Of a DNA stretch of 64,000 nt, positions 55,302 through 64,000 are shown piece after piece. The DNA comes from Centrapalus pauciflorus. Lineage: Eukaryota; Streptophyta; Magnoliopsida; Asterales; Asteraceae. The position numbers were made by a program, and so were the translations under genes. The stretch spans positions 23,871 to 87,870 of the forward strand of contig JAANYP010006941.1 in the NCBI GenBank assembly GCA_020465985.1, in the 5' to 3' direction. The notes under the pieces were generated by a model. That model was not told where the DNA came from. It ran no database searches and worked only from the letters and a program-made list of their open reading frames with translations. Every line of letters begins with the position of its first letter. Within the stretch, counting starts at the first letter, position 1.

Positions 55302-55935
55302 TACATACAAAATTTATGCCTATGTGTAAGCGTGAATTCCATGTATGCATACTTGTACTATATGATGTGGATTTGGGCCCTGACGCTACTGTGTGTAGGC
55401 CGGGTCGGTTAGCACCCAAGTTTTTGGTTAAACCGGCGCCAGCTCGGATGAGGGGATTGTATGGTTTAACCAGCACCAGCACCAGCTCGGATGAGGGGTG
55501 CGGCGTCAGCTCGGATAAGGGGCGCGTAGGAAATTATTGAACTCTTGCTTCATTTCTATTCATGCATATTTACATACGTACTTTTATGCTTTTAAATCTT
55601 GTTACTCTCTGGGCAACGACTTACCCCGGTTGTGGGGACTTATATTTCAGGTGGAGTGGATAAGGGTAAGGCTCCAGTGTGAGACCGTTGACTTGTTGAC
55701 TGATACGCTAGCATTCTTTTGTATTGCCTTTTGAGGGTCAGGTAGAACCCTAGATGTATTAACATGTAAATTTAAACTTAATTAGCGTACTCTGATTGAT
55801 ATAATTTATTATGACGGATGGTTCTTTCATATTTGATGTATGCCTTTAGAAAAAAATTTTAAATTATCCTGTATTTTTGAGGTATATTGCTTGTGATTGG
55901 TAGAAATTTAGTTTCAAAAATATATGGTCCTTTCA
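53581..55935 (+). repeat. Third LTR (LTR C) of the composite
   Basis: It starts TGTAACACCCAG and ends GGTCCTTTCA. Its end joins duplication GGACA and Copia gag. Donor-like GAG|GTATAA at 54070, CTTAC at 55620-55624, acceptor TATTTCAG ending at 55650, 285 nt from the end, followed by the short frame GGVDKGKAPV-stop. It lacks about 400 bp that LTR B has (near 54985) and preserves the empty (TA)n(CA)n site of the Mutator-like insertion at about 55243-55300. Confidence 0.9.
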
Positions 55936-56440
55936 GGACATTTCAAGCGTGATTGTCGTGTTGGTATGAACAATCTAAAGAACAAGCAAGGTGCTAGTAA
56001 GAGCAAGGGAAATGGTTCTTGAAATCAAGACCCGAAACCAAATGAAGGTGACATTCTTGACGTTTTTTATTCTACTCGTAGTGATAATTTTGTATCTATG
56101 ATTGATCAATCATTCTATGTGCAGGATGATGATATTGCTTGGTGGATTGACTCGGGAGCTACTACTCATGTATGTAAAGATCGGAAATGGTTCCGAAAGT
56201 TTGAGCTGATTAATGATGGTTCGGTTTTACACATGGGGAACGAGTCAAAAGCTTCTTTTGTGGTACGTGATGAAGTTTGTTTATGTTTTAGTTCCGGGAA
56301 AACAATTGTTTTGTGTAATGTTTATTTGGTACCAGGGATTCGAAAAAATCTTGTTTTCGGGGGTGTTTTGAATAAGTTAGGATTCAAACAAGTGTTTGAA
56401 TCGGACAAGTTTATACTTTCTAAGTGTGGTGTTTTTTTTA
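55936..56440 (+). pseudogene. Copia gag end and aspartic protease
   Basis: It resumes the knuckle cut at 37858 (GHFKRDCRVG), then a Lys/Asn-rich linker with a TGA at about 56021. AWWIDSGATTHVC (about 56137-56175) is the Copia protease active site, followed by VLHMGNESK and VYLVPGIRKNLV. In a T-run at 56430-56438 the frame shifts, so the downstream part is read in another frame. Confidence 0.88.
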
Positions 56441-57544
56441 TGGATTTGGTTATTTGTGTAATGGCATGTTTATGTTGAACTTGAATGTTTTTAATTACAT
56501 GACAGATTTCAATGTTGAGAATAAAATTAGCAATTCTTATTTGCGGCATGCTAGACTTGGTCATGTTCATTTTAAACGAATGATGGATATGTCAAAAGAT
56601 AATTTAATTCCGGCTTTTGACTTGATTGATGAAAAATGTAAGACTTGCATGTTAAATAAATTACTAGGCAACCATTCAAAGGTGGTTGAAAGAACTTCTA
56701 ACATATTGGAACTTGTACATAGTGATATATGTGATTTTCATGCAACTTCGTCTTTGGGAAATAAAAAGTATGTTGTTACTTTTATTGACGATGCTTCAAG
56801 GTTTTGTTATGTAATTCTTTTACATTATAAAAATGAAGCATTGCAAAAATTTAAAATTTACAAAACGGAAGTTGAGTTGCAACAAAATATTTTAATCACA
56901 AAGTTTCGTACGGATAGAGGTGGTGAATATATGGATCTCATGTACTTTCAATCCGTAGGAATTATTCATGAAACTACGACTCCATATACACCTCAACAAA
57001 ATGGAATTTCGGAAAGGAAAAAGCGAGTCCTAAAAGAGATGGTAAATTCCATGTTATCTTACTCAGGATTGAGTGAGGGATTTTGGGGAGAAGCCATGTT
57101 AACGGCTTGCTATTTGTTAAATAGGGTTCCTAATAAAAGGAACAAGATTACTCCCTATGAATTTTGGTTCAAGAAGTAACCAAACTTGAATTTTATTCGA
57201 GTTTGGGGATGTCGTGCCATTGTAGAATTGCCGGAACCCAAAAGGAAAACTTTGGGTGAAAGGTGTCTTGATTGCATTTTTATTGGATATGTGGAGCATT
57301 CCAAGGCCTATAGATTCTATGTGACTGAACCTAATGATTTCATTTCGATTCATACGTTATAGAATCAACGGATGCAATGTTTGATGAGACAAGATTCTCA
57401 TCGATTGTTAGACCAAAGGACTTGGTGCCAATTGCAAATGCTAGTATAAGTGATACCAAGGAGGTTGAATCTTTAGTTGAAACTACTATAGAGACATCGG
57501 AACTTCGTAGAAGTGATAGAGTTCGAAAACCCAAGTCTTTTGGC
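56441..57544 (+). pseudogene. Copia integrase
   Basis: GAG-pre-integrase wording (YLRHARLGHVHFKRM... CKTCML) gives the HHCC zinc region. The catalytic core has DICDFHATSS, TFIDDASRFCYV, FRTDRGGEY and NGISERKKR, supplying two Asp and the Glu. A TAA at 57177-57179 after EFWFKK interrupts. The C-terminal part (VWGCRAIVELPEPKRKTLGER, IFIGYVEHSKAYRF) continues in frame and then shifts near 57360. Homology ends in SDRVRKPKSFG near 57515-57545. Confidence 0.88.
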
Positions 57545-58456
57545 TAGGATTTTCAACTTTATTTGGTTGAAGGATCACGAGATAATATTCAATCTCAACA
57601 CTCTTATTGTTTTCATATAGAGGATGATCCTATGACATACGAAGAAGCTATGAAATCTCAAGATGTTGCAATTTGGAAGGAAACCATCAATGATGAAATG
57701 GATTCCATAATGGGTAACAACACTTGGAAAATTTCTGATTTGCCACCCGGTTGTAAACCTTTGGGTTGCAAATGGATCTTCAAAAGGAGATGAAAGTTGA
57801 TGGGTCAATTGATAGGTTCAAAGCTCGTTTAGTCATACAAGGTTTCCGACAAAAGGAAGGGATTGACTACTTTGATACTTATGCTCCGGTTGCACGGATA
57901 TCCATGATTAGATTGTTAATTGCTCTCGCAGCAATTCACGATTTGGTAATTCACCAAATGGATGTCAAAACGACATTCTTGAATGGTGATTTGGATGAAG
58001 AAGTATACATGAAACAACCGGAAGGTTTTGTTATGCCCGGAAATGAGCATAAAGTTTGTAGGTTGATTAAGTCTCTTTACGGGCTTAAACAAGCACCTAA
58101 ACAATGGCATGAAAAAATTGATGAGGTAATTTTGTCAAGTGGTTTCAATTTAAACCAATGTGACAAATGTGTATATAGAAAATTTGATAATTCCGGTAAA
58201 GGAGTTATAATTTGTCTATATGTTGATGACATGTTGATTTTTGGTACCGACCAAAATCAAATTGATATAACAAAAGAATTTTTGTCATCAAAATTCTCCA
58301 TGAAAGATATGGGGGAAGCGGACGTAATTCTTGGTATAAGGATTAAAAGAGAGAACAATGGAATTTCTTTGTCACAATATCATTACATTGAAAATGTACT
58401 AAACAAATTTAATTATTTGAATTGTTCTCCGGTAAGTACCTCCAATTGATCCAAGT
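57545..58456 (+). pseudogene. Copia reverse transcriptase
   Basis: The N-terminal part has MTYEEAMKSQDVAIWKETIN and PLGCKWIFKRR. The frame shifts at about 57790 to RFKARLVIQGFRQKEGIDY, then APVARISMIRLL, MDVKTTFLNGDL, IKSLYGLKQAPKQWHEK and the catalytic ICLYVDDMLIFG (YVDD, about 58213-58230). It ends with ENVLNKFNYLNCSPVSTS, where a second shift leads into RNase H. Confidence 0.9.
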
Positions 58457-59167
58457 TTGAAGCTTATGCCAAATATGAGGAAAGCAATTTCACAACTTGA
58501 ATATTCAAGGGTAATTGGATGCTTGATTTATGTCATGACAAGTACAAGGCCGGATATTGCTTTTGTCGTGGGAAAATTGAGTAGGTATACTAGTAATCCT
58601 AGTACTCATCATTGGCAAGCAATTAGGCGGGTACTTAAGTATTTAAAGGGAACTATGAATTATAGTTTGTCTTACATCGGATTTCCTTCGGTAATAGAAG
58701 GATATTCAGATGCGAGTTGGATAACCAATGTAGAAGATCATTCTTCTACAAGTGGTTGGGTATTTTTACTTGCAGGAGACGCCATCTCGTGGGCTTCTAA
58801 GAAGCAAACTTGTATTACCAACTCGACAATGGAATCTAAATTTGTAGCATTAGCCGCTGCAGGTAAAGAAACTGAATGGCTAAGGAATTTAATTTATGAG
58901 ATTCCATTGTGGTCTAAACCAATTTCGCCTATTTCTATTCATTGTGATAGTGCTACCACTTTGGCTAAGGCATATAGCCAAGTGTATAATGGCAAGTCGA
59001 GGCATTTGGGTGTTAGACACAACATGGTTCATGAGCTTATCATGAATGGAGTAATTTCGGTTGATTTTGTGAGATCTAAACAAAATCTGGCTGATCACTT
59101 GACGAAAGGATTGGCAAGAGACTTAGTGCACAAGTCTGCTATCGGGATGGGATTGAAGTCTTATTAA
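58457..59167 (+). pseudogene. Copia RNase H
   Basis: 236 codons uninterrupted. Motifs: ISQLEYSRVIGCLIYVMTST, RYTSNPSTHHWQAIRRVLK, GYSDASWITNVEDHSSTSG, ISWASKKQTCITNSTMESKF, IHCDSATTLAKA, SRHLGVRHNMVHELI and NLADHLTKGL. The Asp, Glu and Asp residues are in place. The initial Met is not a true start; the domain belongs to the polyprotein. Confidence 0.9.
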
Positions 59168-59676
59168 TCTTATGTGGTAAGATACCCAATTCCCCTTTAG
59201 TATAACTCTAAAAGTTGAATTCAATGTGGAAAACTTACACTATAAGATTGGAGCACATGTTTACTATGGTCATTCCAATGGATGTGCTCGGTACTGCATG
59301 TTAAAGGGGTTGATTCTTTTGATAAAATGCATGTGCAGGTTCATAATGGAAAAGAGTCACCTATATGAATAAGAAGTTGAGCCGCTTCAGCAAAGTTTTG
59401 GACTTAACTTCGTATTTGTTCACAAATGGATGGGACACAAGGCTAGAATGGTGTCGGGTTTTTAGACTTTGGAATTGTTTAAACTCTTGTGTGGATTATC
59501 GTCATGTATTCAAATGGGTTGAAGGGTTCAATTCTTAGAACACCCTGATTCTCGAATGTTTGATTTGTATAATTAGCTAAGATGAAAATTCAATCTTCAA
59601 GACCTTTTCATTTATGCATAAGTTTGTTTTGTTTGTATATATGGTTTCTTTTTGTGATGCTAAATTGGGGGAGCAA
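59168..59676 (+). other. Copia 3' untranslated region and purine tract
   Basis: About 500 non-coding bases after the pol stop. TTGGGGGAGCAA (59665-59676) directly precedes the 3' LTR and is the polypurine tract for plus-strand priming. Confidence 0.8.
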
Positions 59677-60736
59677 TGCTATTATTTTAGCATAATGTGT
59701 AACCGGTAGTTAATTCAGGTCGGACCTATAACAAGTTTGGGGGTGTGGAGTACACACTGTATAAGGTTGGTCTGAATCAAGACACACTCTTTATTATCTA
59801 CACACAAAAACAAGTGGTTACAACCTTTAGCCACCTTTGGCTTATGGTGGTTACAACCTTTGGCATTATGATGATGGTTACAACCTTTGGCTTTATGGTG
59901 GTGGTTACAACTAGGGATGTGTGGAATGACCGAAAAACCGAACCGAAATTGGAACAGAACTGGAACCAGAAACGATTGGAACCGATTTATAATATTCGGT
60001 TCGGTTATCGGTTCTTATAATTTTCAATTTTCGGTTATCGGTTATTCAGTTAACGGTTCTGCGGGTATCGGTTTTTTCGGGCATAGAATCGATAATTTGA
60101 AAATCTCATAACATGCAAATCAAGAAATGATTTAAAAACTCACAATGTGAAAACTGAAAAGATTAATAGTTTAAACAATATTTTAGGATGATGAAACTAC
60201 ATAATTTATATGAAAACACCATGATCGACACTTCTCTTATTCTATTTTTATGTTTTTTTGTTTATATATTGTTATAATAGATAAAATTATATATGTTTTT
60301 TAATTTTCGGTTCTAATCGGTTTCGTACCCGAAATACTCGTACCATAATCGAACCGGAAACGAAACCGTATTACAATTATTGGTTCGGTTATCGGTTCTT
60401 ACAATCCGGGTCGATTCGGTCCGGTTCCGGAACAGTTTACATCCCTAGTTACAACCTTTGGCTCTATGGCGATTAATTACAACCTTTGGCTTTATGGTGA
60501 TGGTTACAATCTTTGGCTTTATGGTGGTTAATTGCCAACATGCCTATATATACAAACTTTGTTCGATGACAAGTCTAGTGCATAGAAAATTTCTTGTGTA
60601 TTATCCCACAACAAAATTTGGATACCTGGCTTTGAGCAACTTATTGTTGTCGGAAAGTGAACTTTCACGATCATAAGATATTCAAGGCCAACGATTCTAT
60701 TCTTATTGTTTCTTACCAAACCTGAATACCCCAACA
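59677..60736 (+). repeat. 3' LTR of the Copia element, with a hAT MITE
   Basis: It starts TGCTATTATTTTAGC and ends CCCCAACA. Without the MITE it is about 516 bp. It has the ACAACCTTTGGC minisatellite and CTATATATAC near 60543. Its match to 37205-37220 is changed (CTTATTGTTGTCGG), so the 16-bp complement is shorter here (12 bases). Confidence 0.9.
59912..60447. mobile_element. hAT-type MITE in the Copia 3' LTR
   Basis: It starts TAGGGATGTG and ends ACATCCCTA, with a perfect 8-bp duplication GTTACAAC (59904-59911 and 60448-60455), the hAT length. The interior is rich in CCGAACCG / CGGTTCGG inverted words (about 59938-60080 and 60300-60430). No coding capacity; the 91- and 74-codon frames run over these repeats. 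Confidence 0.9.
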
Positions 60737-60741
60737 GATTA

Positions 60742-61010
60742 GAGATGGCAAAAAACTCCAAACCCGACGGGGAACCCGACATCCGAACCCGTTTTGACCG
60801 GGGAATCCCTAAGTTGACCGGCTATGGGGACGGGGACGGGTAATACCCGAATTCTAAAACCGGGGACGGGGATGGGACTACCCCTCAGGTACCCGTACCC
60901 GACCCCCATACCCGAAACATAATATAAATATAAATAATATATATTATATATAAATATTTAAATATAGCATATGCGTAACATATTTAAATACATATATGAG
61001 TAGGTAAATG

Positions 61011-61061
<51 letters not shown>

Positions 61062-61590
61062 CACGTGTATTTCTTGTTCAACATTGTAGTTTTTTATTTT
61101 GAGTAACTTTAAAATGTTGTATTATCTATATAAGATTAAGTATATTTTTGAAGTTAAACTTGTATTTACGTTTTAAGTTTCACAATTCATTATAATTACA
61201 AATAATACACATCTAATATATGTAGGAAAGTTGTATTAATATACTAATTAATTTAATGTTAATTAATTTGATTCTTTTGTAGGAACTTTATTACATTAAT
61301 AGTGTTATATAGAAATATTGCATCGTTATAACAACTTTTTCTAGTTGATCAATCAATTAATATTTTTTTGTGTCGAGTTATTAATCTAATGATATATTAA
61401 TTAAATACATAAATATAATATCTTATGTCCAATTTTTCTATTTCATAAACATTAATTATAGAATACATAACGTAAAATTAAGCGGGTAAAAATTCCCGAA
61501 TACCCAGCGGGGATCCCTGTTACCCGTCGAGGACATGGATGGGGATGCAAAGTAATTAACCGTCAGGGACGGGGTCGGAGTCTAGGTCCC
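60742..61590. mobile_element. Degenerate hAT-like MITE rich in GGGGACGGG words
   Basis: The left end GAGATGGCAAAAAACTCC overlaps the Copia duplication GATTA. GGGGACGGGTAATACCCG and CCCGTACCCGACCCCC at the left face GGATCCCTGTTACCCG and GGGACGGGGTCGG at the right. The centre is AT-rich and contains a (TA)n tract at about 61015-61059. The right end is eroded. Small plant hAT MITEs of this type are common. Confidence 0.55.
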
Positions 61591-61811
61591 ACATCATGCA
61601 ATACGATATCAATCAAACTAAGATAGAGTAATTAAATGCGGAATTTCAAATTAAACTTATAAAGAGTACCATCTAATCTAATACATGACATCATACAACC
61701 ATATCAAATCTACCCAAAACCAACACAACTGTCGTCTTCCAATCAGTACCGAAGTGTTCGTTGAGTAGTGGTCTATGAAAGCTTCAAAACTTGGATCTTG
61801 AATGACCTAAG
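61591..61811. other. Short spacer, no feature seen
   Basis: No coding sequence or repeat boundary is recognised; CTAAG (61807-61811) would be the target duplication of the next element, but its partner is outside the window. Confidence 0.4.
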
Positions 61812-62587
61812 TGTTGGAATTAGTGTCCAAGTCACAATTATTTGTAAACATATTGTTATCAGGCTGGATCCTTTTTGGGTGCATGCAATGAATTGTAAAG
61901 AGAAGATGATTAACTTAAATATATAATGATAATTAGTTTGTTAATTTATTATGTTTAATAAATTAATTAGAAACTAAATAATTGATTATATTTGATTAAT
62001 GGGTTAGGTTGTTAATTTATTAATAGTTAATAAATTAACCGGAAGCTGATAAAATTAATTGAGGAAGTACAGGGGCTAAACTGCAATTAGTTGATAGTCA
62101 ACAGGGCACCCCCTAAACCCTAATAGGGGGGGGGGGCGGCCACCAATCTATCCCACATGGATTTGGGATCAAAAATTTGTAGGTTTCTAAAACCTATAAA
62201 TAGGCAGCCCCTCCCTGCTTCATTCCTCGCTCATTCGATTCTAAGTTCTCTAACGATTACAAGGGATACCAGTTTTTGGGACTCTGAGATCTGAGCTTAG
62301 AAAAGTTATAATTATCTTTTCTTTTGTTCATTGGGTGTGAACAACTAGAGGCGATCTTGCTTTAGACGCTTGTTGCTCGATTCAGAGGATGTTCGTGAAA
62401 TCGTTCTTCGTGGAGAAAATTGCGAATTTTCTCAAGGTTAGTTTTTCTTATTCATCTCTTTATTTTAATAATTAGTTGCTTAGCTTGTTTGGTTAGATCC
62501 TTAAGGTTTTATATTCTTGCATAGTTAGGTTATTTAATTTTCCGCAAAGTTTTAATTTAACCTAGCAAGGGTATAGGAAACCCAACA
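61812..62587 (+). repeat. 5' LTR of a Copia-type element (partial element)
   Basis: It starts TGTTGGAATTAG and ends AACCCAACA, 776 bp, followed immediately by a primer site. CCTATAAATAGG (about 62195-62206) is a TATA-like box, and a poly-G run (62126-62137) lies upstream. The 3' LTR is outside the window. Confidence 0.85.
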
Positions 62588-62588
62588 G

Positions 62589-62601
62589 TGGTATCAGAGC
62601 G
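62589..62601 (+). promoter_or_regulatory. Primer-binding site (tRNA-iMet)
   Basis: TGGTATCAGAGCG lies one base after the LTR end at 62587. Confidence 0.92.
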
Positions 62602-63419
62602 GTTAACCTAACGAACTTTGCACTAATTTTGAGATGATAATCTTGTTCTTAAATTTCAAAATTTGTTTTGATTAATTTTCGGAATTTTGATTTAATTTTA
62701 ATGGTGTTTTTAATTTTAAATTAAATTGTTTAAACTTAAAATTAATTTTTAAATATTAAATAAATCCGAAAAATTAATTAAAAATTAATTTTTCGAAATT
62801 TTTGGAGTAAAATTCGTTTTTTGATAATTATTTAATTTTTAAAATAGTTTTTAAATATTAAATTAATTGTCTAAATTTTGAAAATTGTTTTTCATATTTA
62901 TCTTCAAATTTTCGGATTTTTAAAAGGTTTTAAATAGATAAATCTGAAATACAAAATAAATTATTATTTTATTAATTTAGGATTTTATTAATTTAATTAA
63001 GGGTTTGATTTTTGGGGTTTTAGATAAACTTGCCTTAGAGATAAGCTTGATTTTCTAGGTTTATCCTAAATCCTATTTATCTAGAAATTACCTTAATTTA
63101 AATTAAGTGCTTATCCTAAAGGTTTTAGAATATCATAATTTATTAGGATAAACTTGTATTATCCTAGGTTTAAATTTTGAGGATTTATATGGTTATATAT
63201 ATATAGGTTTCGGATTTAATATATATATTTAATAATTAAATGTTTCTTATTTTATTTAAATATTGAAACCGAAATATATACATAAAAAATAAATATTAAT
63301 TTAAACCCTAATATTTTAAATATACCCTGAATTTTAAAATGTTTAAAATAGACCCTTTAATTTTAAAAGTTTACAATTAAACCCCTAAAATTTAAAAGAA
63401 ATTTATATATGTATTATTG

Positions 63420-63484
<65 letters not shown>

Positions 63485-64000
63485 TTTAAATCTAATTACA
63501 TCGTCAGTCAATTGATAAATCGGCTCACCCATAGTGAACAAACTATAAACGAGGTATAAGGCGGGTCGCTCTGCTTCCCTAAAGGAGTAGGTTTTTAACA
63601 GCTTCGCGCTGACCTACCTCCTCCGCTTCGCTGTGCGTTCAATGGAGCTACCGAGGACTTTTGATAGGATGGTGTCCAGATTAAAAGTATAATCTAAAGT
63701 ACTAAAACAAAAAAAATCCCGTTTTAGATATATCAAAAGTGAATTAGTATGCAAATCCATGAAAAATGCACATCTCCTATATGCACTGTTAGTGGAGCGT
63801 GTGTATTGACCGGCACACTAATGAGAGACATATTAGGAGGTGATGTAGGACTCGCGATTCCCGGACTGATAAGTGCCGGGTCTTACGCAGTTTTGCATGG
63901 TTAGATTCATCATCTTGTCTATGATCCTCGGCAACCCAGTCATGGATAGTAGTTGAGCATAACCGAGATTAACATGCCATTGATAAGATTCAATGAATCT
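62602..64000 (+). mobile_element. Long AT-rich leader of the Copia-type element (to window end)
   Basis: At least 1.4 kb of non-coding leader without a recognisable Gag start. Most is A/T-rich; a (TA)n tract lies at 63421-63482. From about 63500 base composition becomes balanced and RNA-like structure appears (63583-63622). Gag and Pol presumably follow beyond the window. Confidence 0.65.
63583..63622 (+). other. Stable hairpin in the Copia leader
   Basis: AGGAGTAGGT (63583-63592) pairs with ACCTACCTCCT (63612-63622, one bulged C); an inner CAGC (63599-63602) pairs with GCTG (63608-63611) around a TTCGC loop. It stands in a GC-richer island in the leader. Confidence 0.6.

Overview
This is nuclear DNA from a flowering plant. 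It has GT-AG introns, LTR retrotransposons primed by initiator-methionine tRNA, several MITE families and one intron-containing host gene. The Copia polyprotein resembles a family I associate with Asteraceae, so a lettuce- or daisy-like eudicot is my best guess; that is inference only. Nearly all the sequence is nested transposable elements. The one host gene I can support is a four-exon RAD52-like gene (21990-25072; RAD52-1/ODB1 type, probably organelle-targeted), in a roughly 7.6 kb island between two retrotransposon nests.

Left edge and nest 1 (1-20682). Positions 1-961 are the 5' end of a minus-strand LTR element that runs off the window. A 544-bp foldback Mutator-type element with a perfect 9-bp target duplication lies at 3528-4071. 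Positions 4237-20677 are a complete Ty3/Gypsy chromovirus (target duplication TTTAA) with a broken gag-pol. A solo LTR of a related family (4789-6998, duplication TTATG) sits in its 5' LTR. A minus-strand, apparently non-autonomous Copia element with seemingly identical LTRs (13188-18519, duplication AAAGA) splits its chromodomain. That Copia element has one coiled-coil gag-like ORF and, just after its stop, four tandem hairpins whose stems differ in sequence but stay complementary.

Gene island (20683-28321). It holds a (TA)n-flanked MITE, the RAD52-like gene with MITEs in introns 1 and 3, and several downstream foldback repeats.

Nest 2 (28322-60736). A Ty1/Copia element (duplication GATTA) carries three later insertions. 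(a) A pol-less chromovirus relative lies in its 5' LTR (28718-37147, duplication CATAG). (b) A three-LTR tandem chromovirus-like composite splits its gag zinc knuckle (37859-55935, duplication GGACA). The middle LTR of this composite carries a 7.1-kb Mutator-like element with a FAR1-type transposase and a convergent captured gene of the plant ULP1-associated type. (c) A hAT-type MITE lies in its 3' LTR (59912-60447, duplication GTTACAAC).

Right edge (60742-64000). A hAT-like GC-rich MITE is followed by the 5' LTR, primer-binding site and long leader of another Copia element running off the window.

Signals that cross element boundaries: (1) all four chromovirus-type LTR families share a donor-like GT 416-489 nt into the LTR and a branch-point plus acceptor-like AG 284-320 nt from its end, suggesting an intron inside the LTR; three of them also keep a GKGK...GPSS-stop micro-reading frame after the acceptor, with synonymous differences. 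(2) The Mutator-like element and the MITE beside the RAD52 gene share a terminal pattern (TAG-N5-GGTTC-N5-AG[A/T]AC) and both sit in (TA)n tracts; the sister LTR preserves the empty (TA)n site. (3) The chromovirus reverse transcriptase is interrupted by a 90-nt intron-like segment whose removal restores the family-typical length.
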